Shown piece after piece: positions 21,301 through 30,816 of a stretch of DNA of 64,000 nt. A program made the translations under genes and the position numbers. Source of the stretch: Aradus depressus (Eukaryota; Arthropoda; Insecta; Hemiptera; Aradidae). The number at the start of each line of letters is the position of its first letter. The stretch's first letter is position 1. Location of the stretch: positions 16,120,001 to 16,184,000 of the forward strand of contig OY759214.1 of the NCBI GenBank assembly GCA_963662175.1, in the 5' to 3' direction. A model generated the notes under the pieces. The model ran no database searches. It was not told where the DNA came from and was given only the letters and a program-made list of their open reading frames with translations.

Positions 21301-23004
21301 CATCTGAATAGGGGCAGAAGTCCTCCCGTCCATGATAAGAGGCTGTCGGGACTGGCTTACCGTGTAGTGGGCATGGTCCGGACATAACGGCATAATTCAG
21401 GCATTACGACAAGAGCTCTCATGCAAGTCTGGGATACAATGGGACAGAACGCAGGAGGTTGACAAACAAGATCCTGACAGAGTGCCGTCCTCTTTGGAAA
21501 TTGTCAATTGAGGACGTTTCGTTGTTACGTCGACTTGACAAAAGTCTATTGAGAATGAAATTGACTACATTCCCACAATTTTTGCTATGCCAATGAATCA
21601 AAAGCACAATATGATATGGGAGGGAGAGAAAGAAAATAATTCTGTACTTGTTCTCTACACTTGTCTACTAAATATTCAATTCTAGGTCACATATCTGCCC
21701 ATTCCAGAATTAAATGCGCAGTATTCAGAGAAAACGTTATGCATTTTTAATCCAATTCTTGCATACATAGTTCCATACTCATGTTCTCTCCTGAATAATT
21801 TAAATTTAATAGAACTAAGCTCACTATTACCTCATCTGAGGGCATCTCAATAGTTTGATAAAATAAGGGACATTTTTTGTTAGGTCCATGTTAATGATAA
21901 TAATAATAATTTTTATTGTTTAAAGGGATCACCCCTATACAATTCAATCAGTGACCATTACATTTACAATATTAACATTAACATTTCCAAAATTATAGAT
22001 TGATCAGCTGAACAATAATGACATATATAAAGGAACTTTTAACAAATTAAATAAATAACATAAATTTAAAAAAATGTATAAATAAAATAAGTAATTACAA
22101 ATTAATAATAATAATAATTTAACAAAGACAGTAAATATGGAGTGGGGATGTAGGTATTGAATATCAATATAATATGGAAGTTGAAGTACATTATTCATTA
22201 ACAATGAATGGTCTAAGTTTCAGAGCGCTGATCAAATAATAGAAAATGTTTGAGATATCATTCTTATTATGGGCCAGGATTGTTAGATCGGTTGCGTAAA
22301 TCAAGCAAACGTGTGAAAAAAAATGGGTTTCAAGATTTCATTTTAAAGCGGCGTTGCATATAAAATGGATTTGAAGATAAGTTCAGCAGTACTCTCTGTT
22401 GAGTTCACTTGATAATGCCGTAAGAGGCGAAACTATAGTCGTGTAATTTTGACCAATATAGTGAAAATATTGACAAGTAGTGTTTGGAGTTTATATTTCC
22501 TTTAGTGTGTGTATATTCCTTTATCCTGTTCATAAAGACATAATTCATTGCGAAAATGTGTTCAGGGCACATTGAAACGTGTATTTCTACTGAAAACTCG
22601 ATCTCGGATTTTTGCACAATAACAATACTTCCTCCGACACAGACCAGAAATTATATTTACATCCGCACTTATTTTAGATAAAGAACTAAATGCGGAACCC
22701 ACAATGTACCATTTGATTGCCCCTTAATAAATTGACCCGAAGCATGAAGGTACCGAATTGTAATTTTCATTTTGAGGGGTCTTTCCTCCAACCTTTTTGC
22801 ATATCACACAGGGGTCTCCATTAATTTCAGTTTGCCCACTGCCAGTCAGATAAATGTACAGTTGTCACATAAATAACATCGATAGATTCATGACATTTAT
22901 TGCCTTCCGTGTCCACTTTTGATCCTGTTTCCCATCGAATATGGGAAAATACAACATAACTGTATCCTATTTACAATCAATTTTTTTTTTTAATACTTCA
23001 TTTT
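21301..23004. other. AT-rich; no gene recognised
   Basis: Includes AAT-type microsatellite tracts near 21895-21915 and 22104-22120 and several small open frames without recognisable content. Two A/T-rich Leu-Tyr-Phe frames on the minus strand are compositional. Confidence 0.4.
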
Positions 23005-23340
23005 TTTTACCTCCTCAAATTATACGAAGTATAGGAGAAGTTATGTAATCTAAAAAAAAAACCCGAGGGGGGGATTATTCACTGCCAATTTCGTCTTCGT
23101 ACAAAAAAAAAAAAGATTCTATATTGAACTTTTTCTTGTCGTTAAATTTTATAAATAATCCAAAAAACATTTGGTGCGCTCCATGTCAACTTGTCAACTC
23201 TGTACCTGCGTTCTGTGGTATGTTGAGAATGCGACGATATAGGGGAAGTTATGTAATCGGTCAGAGTTTTCACCGAAATTTCGAGTTTTCCGCACTCTTG
23301 ACTCCAAAAAAAAAAGTCTGTCTGTGTGTTTGACATTAGT
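23005..23340 (+). repeat. Repeat A ends flanking a repeat C segment
   Basis: Hairpin-end sequence of repeat A lies at 23005-23060 (TTATACGAAGTATAGGAGAA) and again at 23235-23340 (ATATAGGGGAAGTTATGTAA, GTCTGTCTGTGTGTTTGACA). Between them, 23085-23230 matches 27535-27780 over TATTGAACTTTTTCTTGTCG, TTTTATAAATAATCCAAAAA and TACCTGCGTTCTGTG; I call this repeat C. Confidence 0.65.
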
Positions 23341-23404
23341 ATGTGTCGAGCAGCTGCGGGCCCCTCCTAGCTAGTATGTGCTAAGCAATATTGGGTCATT
23401 GTCA

Positions 23405-24165
23405 TTGTTGAAAAAAGTTGCCAGTGAATCACTGTCAATGTACTTCCCCAGTACGAAATAATCAATTACGTTTTCGCTCTCCCTGAAAAACTAATCGACC
23501 GTTTTGGAAGTTGATTTATACAGTGACTTCCGAATCCTCTTAAAATTTCGGTAATTATTAGGGTTTTTGAGTTGAGCCCCCCTTTTGATCCCTTCTCTTC
23601 AGCTGATTCTGCTGAAAATTAATAGGTGTTATGGGGTTTTGAAATCACATATGCAATTTCGTGTCAAAATATCCATTGCAACGGCAGTTTTTTTTTTTTT
23701 TTTTACGCGTCGGCTGCTGTGGCCATTAGCGTTTCCAAAATAGGATTAGCGGTAACGAAAAGTATGGTAAGAAGTGACGTACACTCTCCAGAGGTAGCGT
23801 CGAGTCTAGGAAGGAGAGGTCCTCTTGGATGGTAAGTAAAGGTGGAGGGTTGGACAACCAGCCATCCTAGCACCAAGTCTAGGGGGAGTTGTCATAAAGG
23901 ATAGTAAGCCTCTCTTGGAGGCTGCAACGGCAGTTATTAAAGCTTTTGTATAAAGGCCGCAACCCCTAATCCTCCTTTTCCTTCGGTCGATTTGACTGAA
24001 TATCAATAAGTGTCATCCTTAGCGGGTTTTGGATATACATGTAAAGTGTCGTGTCGATACATTCATTCTATCCGGAGATATCGATATTTGGAATCTAGAA
24101 GTCGGAAAACATGAAATTCCATTGAAAACTCCGCATCGAATTTTTGACCTATTTCACAACTTCCC
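23405..24165 (-). repeat. Repeat A, near-complete copy with a nested retroposon
   Basis: From GTGAATCACTGTCAATGTAC to ACAACTTCCCCTATAT this is repeat A read on the minus strand. It is interrupted at 23690-23922 by a poly(A)-tailed insertion with a 13-bp duplication. Confidence 0.75.
23690..23922 (-). mobile_element. Short poly(A) retroposon with 13-bp target duplication
   Basis: Flanked by TGCAACGGCAGTT at 23677-23689 and 23923-23935. A T run at its left end is the poly(A) tail on the minus strand. The 230-bp body (GCCTCCAAGAGAGGCTTACT ... CAGCCGACGCGT) has no Pol III boxes I can see and no recognised protein. It is a 5'-truncated LINE 3' end, a new SINE or a processed transcript. Confidence 0.8.
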
Positions 24166-24290
24166 CTATATTTAAACAAGTAATAAAGAGGTATCACTCC
24201 AACAATATATTTTATTTTTACCACTAGTTTCGGCAATTAACTGCCATCCTCAGTAGAGGTGTTAAAGAAGTTATAGACGGATCTCAGGGT
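24166..24290 (-). mobile_element. Penelope-like 3' end with ribozyme-like core
   Basis: On the minus strand CTGAGGATGGCAGTTAATTG followed by CCGAAACTAGTGGTAAAAA is typical of Penelope-like element terminal repeats. It shows the hammerhead core order CUGANGA (24253-24247), a stem II hairpin GGCA/TGCC and GAAA (24231-24228). Helix I is not convincing here. It abuts the end of a repeat A copy. Confidence 0.5.
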
Positions 24291-24841
24291 CTAGCTGGAT
24301 GTTGACGGGTCACAGTTGATATTAAGCCCACTACATCCGCCTAGAAGAGAGGCAAGAGAAGAAATAAATCCTCTATATTTCATAGAAGAAGTAAAAAAGT
24401 AGACAAAATTAGACATTTTGGACTAGCAGGAGCGACAATGTGTAATAATGTTTTTTTTTTAATTCAGAGAGAACTGAGAGTGGGCTGATACCAGAAGACC
24501 TGATGTTCAGCTGAACACTAGATGTCAAATTTCTGATCAATTAAATAATTTCCCTGTCAGCAGAAAAAGTAAAAGAGACACTTGTCAAGATTAGACCACT
24601 CAAAGAAGATACTACTGTATTGGGGTGTCCTGATGAAGTAGTGTCTTGGAGAAGTTTCCAGAGACTAGTTAGGACACTTCCTGAATGCCAAATTGACAAG
24701 GATTCCAATACTGGAGATACTCCAACGGTTTCTATAGAAGAGGAGGACTACAAGAAGACTGGAATGTTCTTCATTGTCCTTGTTTTCTGTCACAAGGGAC
24801 TCATCACTCAGGCAGCATATTAAACCTAAGAACAAGAGGGA
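24291..24841. other. No gene recognised
   Basis: Mixed sequence with one 67-codon plus-strand frame (24620-24823) lacking any recognised domain. Confidence 0.35.
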
Positions 24842-24849
24842 GATAGAAC

Positions 24850-25804
24850 CAGTGCCGGATTTATATATTTTTCAAGTATAGGCCACAGACATCTTGCCGC
24901 CTGTATCTCAAAAAAATTATCGCTTACATTTTTTCATGTATAAAATACATACATATAATTTATTGCACAGAATACAGCTATTTATAAAACTATTGTTAAT
25001 AAGTCATAAATAATAACAATGTATTTTGAACGAATTTAAAACTTTTCTTCAGAATTAAATTATTAAAAAATAAATTTTTTTGTAGTTCATCAAAAGGAAA
25101 ATTCAAATGAATGCAAACAACTGTTTAGATTGACTTAGATACTTGAATTATAAATTTCAAAAGAGATAAAAACTTGTAAATTAAAGAAGAAAAACAATGT
25201 CTTATAGTTTGTTATTATCGTCGTATCGCCTACTACCAGAGTGTGGTATCGCCTACTACCAGAGTGTGGTATCACCTACTACCTTTCGTCACTGTGGTGG
25301 ACATGAGCCCTACTCTATTGTGGGAGTCCTAAATTTTGCCTACCCTAAATTTATATTCACCTATGGCATGGGTCTTTACCTGATATCGTACAGGCTCGGG
25401 ACCATCGCTTAACGTAAATAAAATAAACTAAGAGCCTCTGCCAGGTTTCGAACCCACGACCTTGAGCTCAAAAGGCAAGCAAGCATACTATTGAGCTACC
25501 GGCGCCCTCATAACGTCTCATATAGGTCAATTCACAATATATTCCGGCATGATTTCTTATTAGCAAAATCATAATGTCATCATAACTCATAATGTCAGTT
25601 AGTTCAGACTCAATACATAAAATAGCGAAAGAATTAAATTTTTCTTAGTGTAATGATGATCTTAGATAATTATTCACTCTTTTTAGTCAAGAAAAGCTTC
25701 TTTCGCTAATAATTTATTTTTACAATTATTTTATTAAACTATAATGTTTCAAATTTGCCGCCATAGGCCAGAGCCTATTGGGCCTATTGCTAAATCCGAT
25801 ACTG
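24850..25804. mobile_element. hAT-type element (hAT-3) with nested SINE-1
   Basis: The left end CAGTGCCGGATTTA and right end TAAATCCGATACTG are inverted repeats; flanks GATAGAAC (24842-24849) and GTTAGAAC (25805-25812) agree at 7 of 8 bases. The interior is AT-rich with no transposase frame and hosts the SINE-1 at 25218-25509. GGCC-rich subterminal blocks are also inverted. Confidence 0.85.
25218..25509 (-). mobile_element. SINE-1 copy with a local triplication
   Basis: Minus-strand SINE-1 ending in GAGCTACCGGCGCCCTC. Near its 3' part the 23-bp segment around CGCCTACTACCAGAGTGTGG occurs three times (25227-25281), the last incomplete. A short deletion removes part of the body near 25415. The tail is lost. 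Confidence 0.8.
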
Positions 25805-25856
25805 GTTAGAACCCAAAACTCTTTGCTACTACATCCATTTTTAATAAAAATAGTAC

Positions 25857-26122
25857 ATATGAAGAGCACGGGCAAAGAACCAGGTTTGTCATCAGATGTT
25901 GAAATTGAGAAAACTGAAATTTAATGTTTGAAAGTCCGTATCGTATCAATTCCCCGCACGTCATATTTTCAGCTTCCGTTTTCGTAGTGACAAACCGTCT
26001 TTTTGAAGCCCGTAACGATGGTGAATCGTGAAATATGTTTAATTTACTAATACTGTAGTGGCGATATCTCACATTCGAAAAAAAAGTGACAAACCTGGTT
26101 CTTTCCCCGTGCTCTTCATATA
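25857..26122. repeat. Inverted-repeat element, 35-bp arms
   Basis: The arms ATATGAAGAGCACGGGCAAA... (25858-25892) and its reverse complement (26088-26122) match over 35 bp with one mismatch, enclosing about 195 bp. A minus-strand frame is open across it but is unrecognised. Possibly a small MITE; no duplication resolved. Confidence 0.55.
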
Positions 26123-26362
26123 AAAAAATATATGATGTGGCCATAACAGGACGTATATAATATACCAACCACACTTTTACAGATCTTGCATCCCAAAATC
26201 ATTTCTGGCGTTACTGAGTATATGAGAATAATTCGTTCGAGTCATAACACGCTATAACATTGGTCTAATTGGTTATATTGCAAATCTGGAACAAATTAGC
26301 TGTTCACATTGTATAAGGAACATTTTTGTTAGGAACAAATTATTCAATATATCTAACTCTTG
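26123..26362. other. Short spacer, no gene recognised
   Basis: AT-rich sequence between the inverted-repeat element and a Jockey-C fragment. Confidence 0.35.
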
Positions 26363-26577
26363 CATTCACACCCAAATCCATGCATCCACACACTTTCTTC
26401 ACCACACTTGCCACACAGTCCTCTCAATTTCGCCCAGAGGAGCTACCGCTGGGTAGCCTTCCTCTCTCACGCCAATCAAGACATCCACTGTCAATCAAGA
26501 CCTCTTGGTAGCTGGTTGTTGCGTCATGGCAACAGTTGCGACCAACATTATTAAGACCAAAAAAAAAAAAAAAAATG
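26363..26577 (+). mobile_element. Jockey-C 3' end with internal deletion
   Basis: Matches the end of 41546-42345: the HPNP-encoding TTGCATTCACACCCAAATCC, CACTTTCTTCACCACACTTG, then a jump to the 3' UTR block TTTCGCCCAGAGGAGCTACC and CTGGTTGTTGCGTCATGGCA, and an 18-base A tail. The sequence coding the final RT residues is deleted. Confidence 0.8.
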
Positions 26578-27264
26578 TGTACGCACAAAATTTGTAGACA
26601 TAGCAAGCTTTCTGAAATGGACAGTATACGATAGGTGCTAGATCATTAAAATAGCTAACACAAAACGAGACAAACTTCTATTCTTTTAACATTTCTTAAA
26701 GACTACTATGTACTCAGGATTGGTGGCGTTCTTGTCTGGAATTAGCCGCTTCTGCAAGTTACATAATAAAGAGGGGGAACACAATAATTGGGGGTAATAT
26801 AGTGTGCCTGTCCAGGGTAATATAGTGTGCCTGGCCACTCTTGAGCCTACTAATTGATGCTAAGCCGAACTCTACACACACATGAGCGGGCTGCTGTGGC
26901 CGTACTCTGTACTCACGAGTCGACTGCTGTGGTCGAACTGAGACTCACACGGGGCCGTACTCTGTACCTAGTGTACAGAGGGTGGGGGGAGATTTACTTG
27001 TATCTCTCCGCTAAATCCTAGAAAATGTAGGCCCGAACAGTAAGTTATATAGAAAACTAAGAGGTACATTTTATGTGCAATACTTTTTCAAAAGTCGATC
27101 CGTTTGCGATATATTGCCGGAAACCGTTCTAAAATGTAATTTTTATAGACGTTTGCTTTATTTAGCAAAAAGAGTTAGGTATATCGCCCCAAAGCACTGG
27201 ACTTACTTTTAAATTCATTTTGAAACATTTATTGGATGAGGAGTTATGGCGTTTGGACGTACAT
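26578..27264. repeat. Unclassified; short tandem motifs
   Basis: A 22-bp unit (GGTAATATAGTGTGCCTGKCCA) occurs twice at about 26792-26837. From 26880 to 26985 a CTGCTGTGG...CCGTACTCTGTAC block is repeated imperfectly. No coding region recognised. Confidence 0.45.
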
Positions 27265-27780
27265 GATATTCCGGTGATAACTCAGCATCCAATCTTTGAC
27301 CCATTACACAACTTCCACTACACATCGACTACCTGGGGAGGTAACATTTTTATGAGCAGTCGAGCAGCTAATCTAATTTTGATATAGCAATACCCTTAAT
27401 AACCCCTATTTGAACCTTCAATAAAAAATTCAAACAATAATATCGGAATTGAACTTTTTTTCATTCTCAACGATTGGGATTGACAAGCTATAAAAAAGAA
27501 TAAAAGGCCCCGGGGGGGTTGAGGGGGGAGTGGGGGGCTTCACTCAATCCACCATTCACTGCCAATTTCGCCTTTGGACAAGAAATTCTATATTGAACTT
27601 TTTCTTGTCGTTAAATTTTATAAATAATCCAAAAACCATTGGATGGACTTCATGTCAACTCAACAAATCCAAAGAAAAATTATTTTTTACGCCTCCGGGG
27701 CCGACTTTCCAAAAAAATATAAAGAAGCACAAAAAACAAATCCTAAAAGACAATACCTGCGTTCTGTGTTATACGTAAGT
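27265..27780. repeat. Repeat A end (minus) and repeat C copy (plus)
   Basis: 27265-27345 carries GGTGATAACTCAGCATCCAA and ATTACACAACTTCC, a decayed repeat A terminus. 27535-27780 is the second repeat C copy, matching 23085-23230, preceded by a G-rich stretch. Its frames contain no recognised domain. Confidence 0.55.
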
Positions 27781-28787
27781 CAGTAGCATGAAATACTTAT
27801 GAAAATATTATATTCATTTTTACTCACGTATATATATATATGTAAATTCTGCAGCTGTACGTAATAGTAGTAATCCCCCAAATCGGTCGTAATGAGGAGG
27901 ATTAGGCATTCTTATACCTTTACGTTCAAGGTCTTTTGAAAACGTTTCGACTAATTTCACAACTCAGAAACGATTGTAGCAACGAACTTGAAGTTCGATA
28001 TGAAGATGTTACGTATACTAAAGTAGATTTGATTGGATTTTGACCTAAATTCAGACGAAATTAGAGCCACTATACTTCAGGGTCTGAATACATTTTACAA
28101 GATACAGATTAAATATATAACATAATCAACAATCTGCACAAATAGTAGTAGAGATAACTGAAAGGCACATTTTATATATGGCAGAATTTTTCGCAAGGCC
28201 CGGTTAGGGGGGTGCTGGCCTAAAACTTTCTGAAAATGACATCTCGAAACACATTTTTTTAAACGTTTCAGATGTGTTATGCGACCAATGTTATAGCAAA
28301 TGTACAATAAAATTCTGTAGGAAATAGTCCAGGTAATGTTTAAATTTGTAAAGCATTTGCAACACATTTTAAAATATGATTTTTCTATTGGAAGTTTTTT
28401 TATTAGAAAGGATTTTTTTAAACCAACCAAGTTTTTACAGGATAAACTCTGAAATTCATTTCTCACTCATTTCAAACTGAAATTTCTGGGTATAAGGATG
28501 TCACTCTCAGAATTGCACTGTACAATGAAACAATGAAAACTGTTGATGCCAACAATACTTTCTTGTACCCACTAATGGCAGTTTGAAATGAAGGATAAAT
28601 GAATTTAAAAGGGCGGAAAAAGTTTTTAATAAAAACTGGCAATAATAAAAACTTATTTTAAGATTCGTTGCCAAATTTAAATATTACATTTCCTACAGAA
28701 ATTGTAGTACATACTCTGAAGTCCTCTCATATGATTTCAAAAAGAGAGAGTCCAGCGTCCTCATGTGAAAGACTGAAAATTGCCTCG
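27781..28787. other. No gene recognised
   Basis: AT-rich with a 123-codon minus-strand frame (28095-28466) that has no recognisable domain. Unique-looking sequence. Confidence 0.35.
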
Positions 28788-28990
28788 CAATCATCCGATG
28801 GTGAACGACCTCTGGTTGGAAGAGTTGTTGGTTCAGTTTTGTTGGGTGACCTGGGAAGGGGACACTCAGTGAATTACGATGTCATTATTGGTTGGGGCAG
28901 TGTGACGTCCCTGGGGCTAATCCAATGACCGGGTAGTTCCAGCCCTACGGAAGCTGGAGCCTAACTCTTGTCCACCTCGCCTCCACACAG
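28788..28990 (+). repeat. CRE/CCAAT-containing segment, copy 1
   Basis: Shares CGCAATC-CCGATG, a GGTGACC...GGACACTCAGTGAATTACGA block and CATTATTGGTTGGGG with 33848-34065. It carries a CRE-like TGACGTC near 28902 and CCAAT motifs in both orientations. This could be an old tandem duplication around the Jockey insertion site or a dispersed repeat. Confidence 0.55.
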
Positions 28991-29260
28991 ATTAATATGA
29001 TGGATGAGAATGATTTTGAAATCTTCCCTCTCAAGTCTCTCATCCAAAATAGTATCGCAATATTCTGGACAAGTCAAACATCATTAGCTGACGAACTAGT
29101 AGAGGGAATAATTCGGTTTTGGCGCAAGGTGTAAAGAGCAAGATGGAGGCAGCTCTAACCTGGGACTTCAGTAGGGTACCACAGGGTTAGTATTTCTCTT
29201 GGAGTGCAGGGGCACATTGACTATTGATTTTCTTATGTCTGCTGGTTGATTTCCTGTGCT
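28991..29260 (+). other. Exon-like short open frame, unproven
   Basis: After a pyrimidine-rich CTCGCCTCCACACAG, a frame MMDENDFEIFPLKSLIQNSI... of 45 codons ends at TAA near 29133, with a possible donor AAG|GTGTAA there. Amino-acid composition is protein-like, but no family is recognised and no neighbouring exon is seen. Confidence 0.2.
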
Positions 29261-29272
29261 GACTTTCTGGAG
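29261..29272. repeat. 5' target-site duplication of the full-length Jockey
   Basis: GACTTTCTGGAG, identical to 33699-33710 just after the poly(A) tail. Confidence 0.95.
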
Positions 29273-29523
29273 GAATCAGCTGTTTGGCAACCAACTTGAG
29301 AAAAAGTAAATATTTTGTTCCGTTAGATTTTTTATTATTTTCAGTGCTTAATGACAAAAACAAAGTGTGTAAATAGTTATTGTATATAGTTCTTGTTTCG
29401 TTTTTTTCTAGACATGAGTTTTGTGCGTTTTCATTTCGTTATGGTTTCTTTATCTTTAAAGTGTTAAAAGTAACCTTTACAAATACTATTTTTATTTAAT
29501 TATTGTGATTTTGTGCGGACTTA
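29273..29523 (+). promoter_or_regulatory. Jockey 5' UTR, presumed internal promoter
   Basis: This lies between the target duplication and ORF1. Jockey-clade elements start transcription at their first base from an internal Pol II promoter. No TATA box is expected or seen; the specific promoter elements cannot be fixed by eye. Confidence 0.55.
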
Positions 29524-30816
29524 ATGGTGGCGGGAAGTGAGGAAACCCCAGTTGGGGCCCTTGCTAGTCCTAGCACCAGCACCACAGTAGCCATGGAACA
29601 AGCCCCATCCAACTTGGGAGCGACCTGGGAGTCAGTAGTGGGCCGGAAGAGAAGCGGGACAACGTCCAGAGACCCACGCAAGGTAGCCAAACAGTCAGGT
29701 GAGCACCTCACCCCTACCACCGTAGCAAATAGCTTTAGTGTTCTGACCAACATGGAGACATCAGCTATTGAAGAGCCAGAAAAAACAAATAATGTTACAA
29801 AAGCTGAAAAGCCTCCACCTATTTACCTAAAAGGCGTCGAAAATTACGACAGCCTAATAGAAATTTTAATAAAAGAAGGAGGATTGGAGTCATTCTCCTT
29901 GAGGACTACCACACAGGGCATAACAATATATGCCAAAACGCCGACGGCATACAGGGCCTTCATCCACCTACTCGAAGGAAATAATGCCAATTTCCACACC
30001 TACCAAAACCCAAACGACAAAGTGCCTCGAGTGGTCATCCGAGGTCTTCATCCCTCCACGAGTGTGAACACTATACACAGAGCCCTGCAAGAGAAAGGGT
30101 TCGTCGCCACCCGAATTACTAATGTGTGGTCGAGATACAAAGTGCCACTACCATTATTCTTTGTTGATGTAGAGCCTGGCAGCTACAATGAAAAAATTTA
30201 TGACATTGAATGTTTATTGTATACAAAAATTAAAATAGAGGAGCCAAGAAAGAAGCACACTGTGGCACAGTGCACTCGCTGCCAGGCCTTCGGGCACACA
30301 AAGAGTTACTGTAGGCACACACATCGTTGTGTTCGGTGTGGCGGCGAACACATTTCGGGAAGCTGCAACTAGCCCCGGACTGTTCCAGCCACCTGCGCGA
30401 ACTGCCAGGAATCCCACCCGGCCAACTACAAGGGATGCCGGGTGTACAAAGAACTGCAGTTCAAACGACAGGGCAGTAGACCACAACCACCGAGAAACCC
30501 AGCAGCAGCGCCTCCATCCCACCAGGACCAGGCGATCTACCCTTCTCTGGTGCGGCCCGCCCCTCCACCACCTCCTCTGAGGCAGACCTTTGCAGCCACC
30601 GCCAGGAACCTCACCACCGAGACACCTCCCCTTCAGAGACCTCCGCACATTTCGGCAGGCCTGAGAGAGGACAACACCCAGTGGTCAGCAAATGGCCTCC
30701 CACCTCAAATGGTACACTTCATATCAGGTATAAACCAGATAGTCCAACCTCTTTTTAATCTTCTTAGCCAGCTATCCCAACTTACCCAAACCTTTTGTTC
30801 CCAGTATGTCCGCTAA
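29524..30816 (+). pseudogene. Jockey ORF1 (gag-like RNA-binding protein) with one internal stop
   Basis: The first ATG opens 282 codons ending in TAG at 30370-30372; the same frame then continues without interruption to TAA at 30814-30816. Residues 250-281 hold two CCHC knuckles (CTRCQAFGHTKSYC and CVRCGGEHISGSC). A third, CANCQESHPANYKGC, lies after the stop, followed by a Pro/Gln-rich tail. In Jockey elements this protein binds the RNA and takes it to the nucleus. The stop cuts off the third knuckle; it could be an inactivating mutation or a read-through site. The end overlaps the ORF2 start by 11 bp. Confidence 0.92.

Noticed and set aside
30214..30648. 144-codon minus-strand frame opposite Jockey ORF1
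   Set aside because: It is an antisense shadow of the CCHC/proline-rich coding region and has no recognisable domain.
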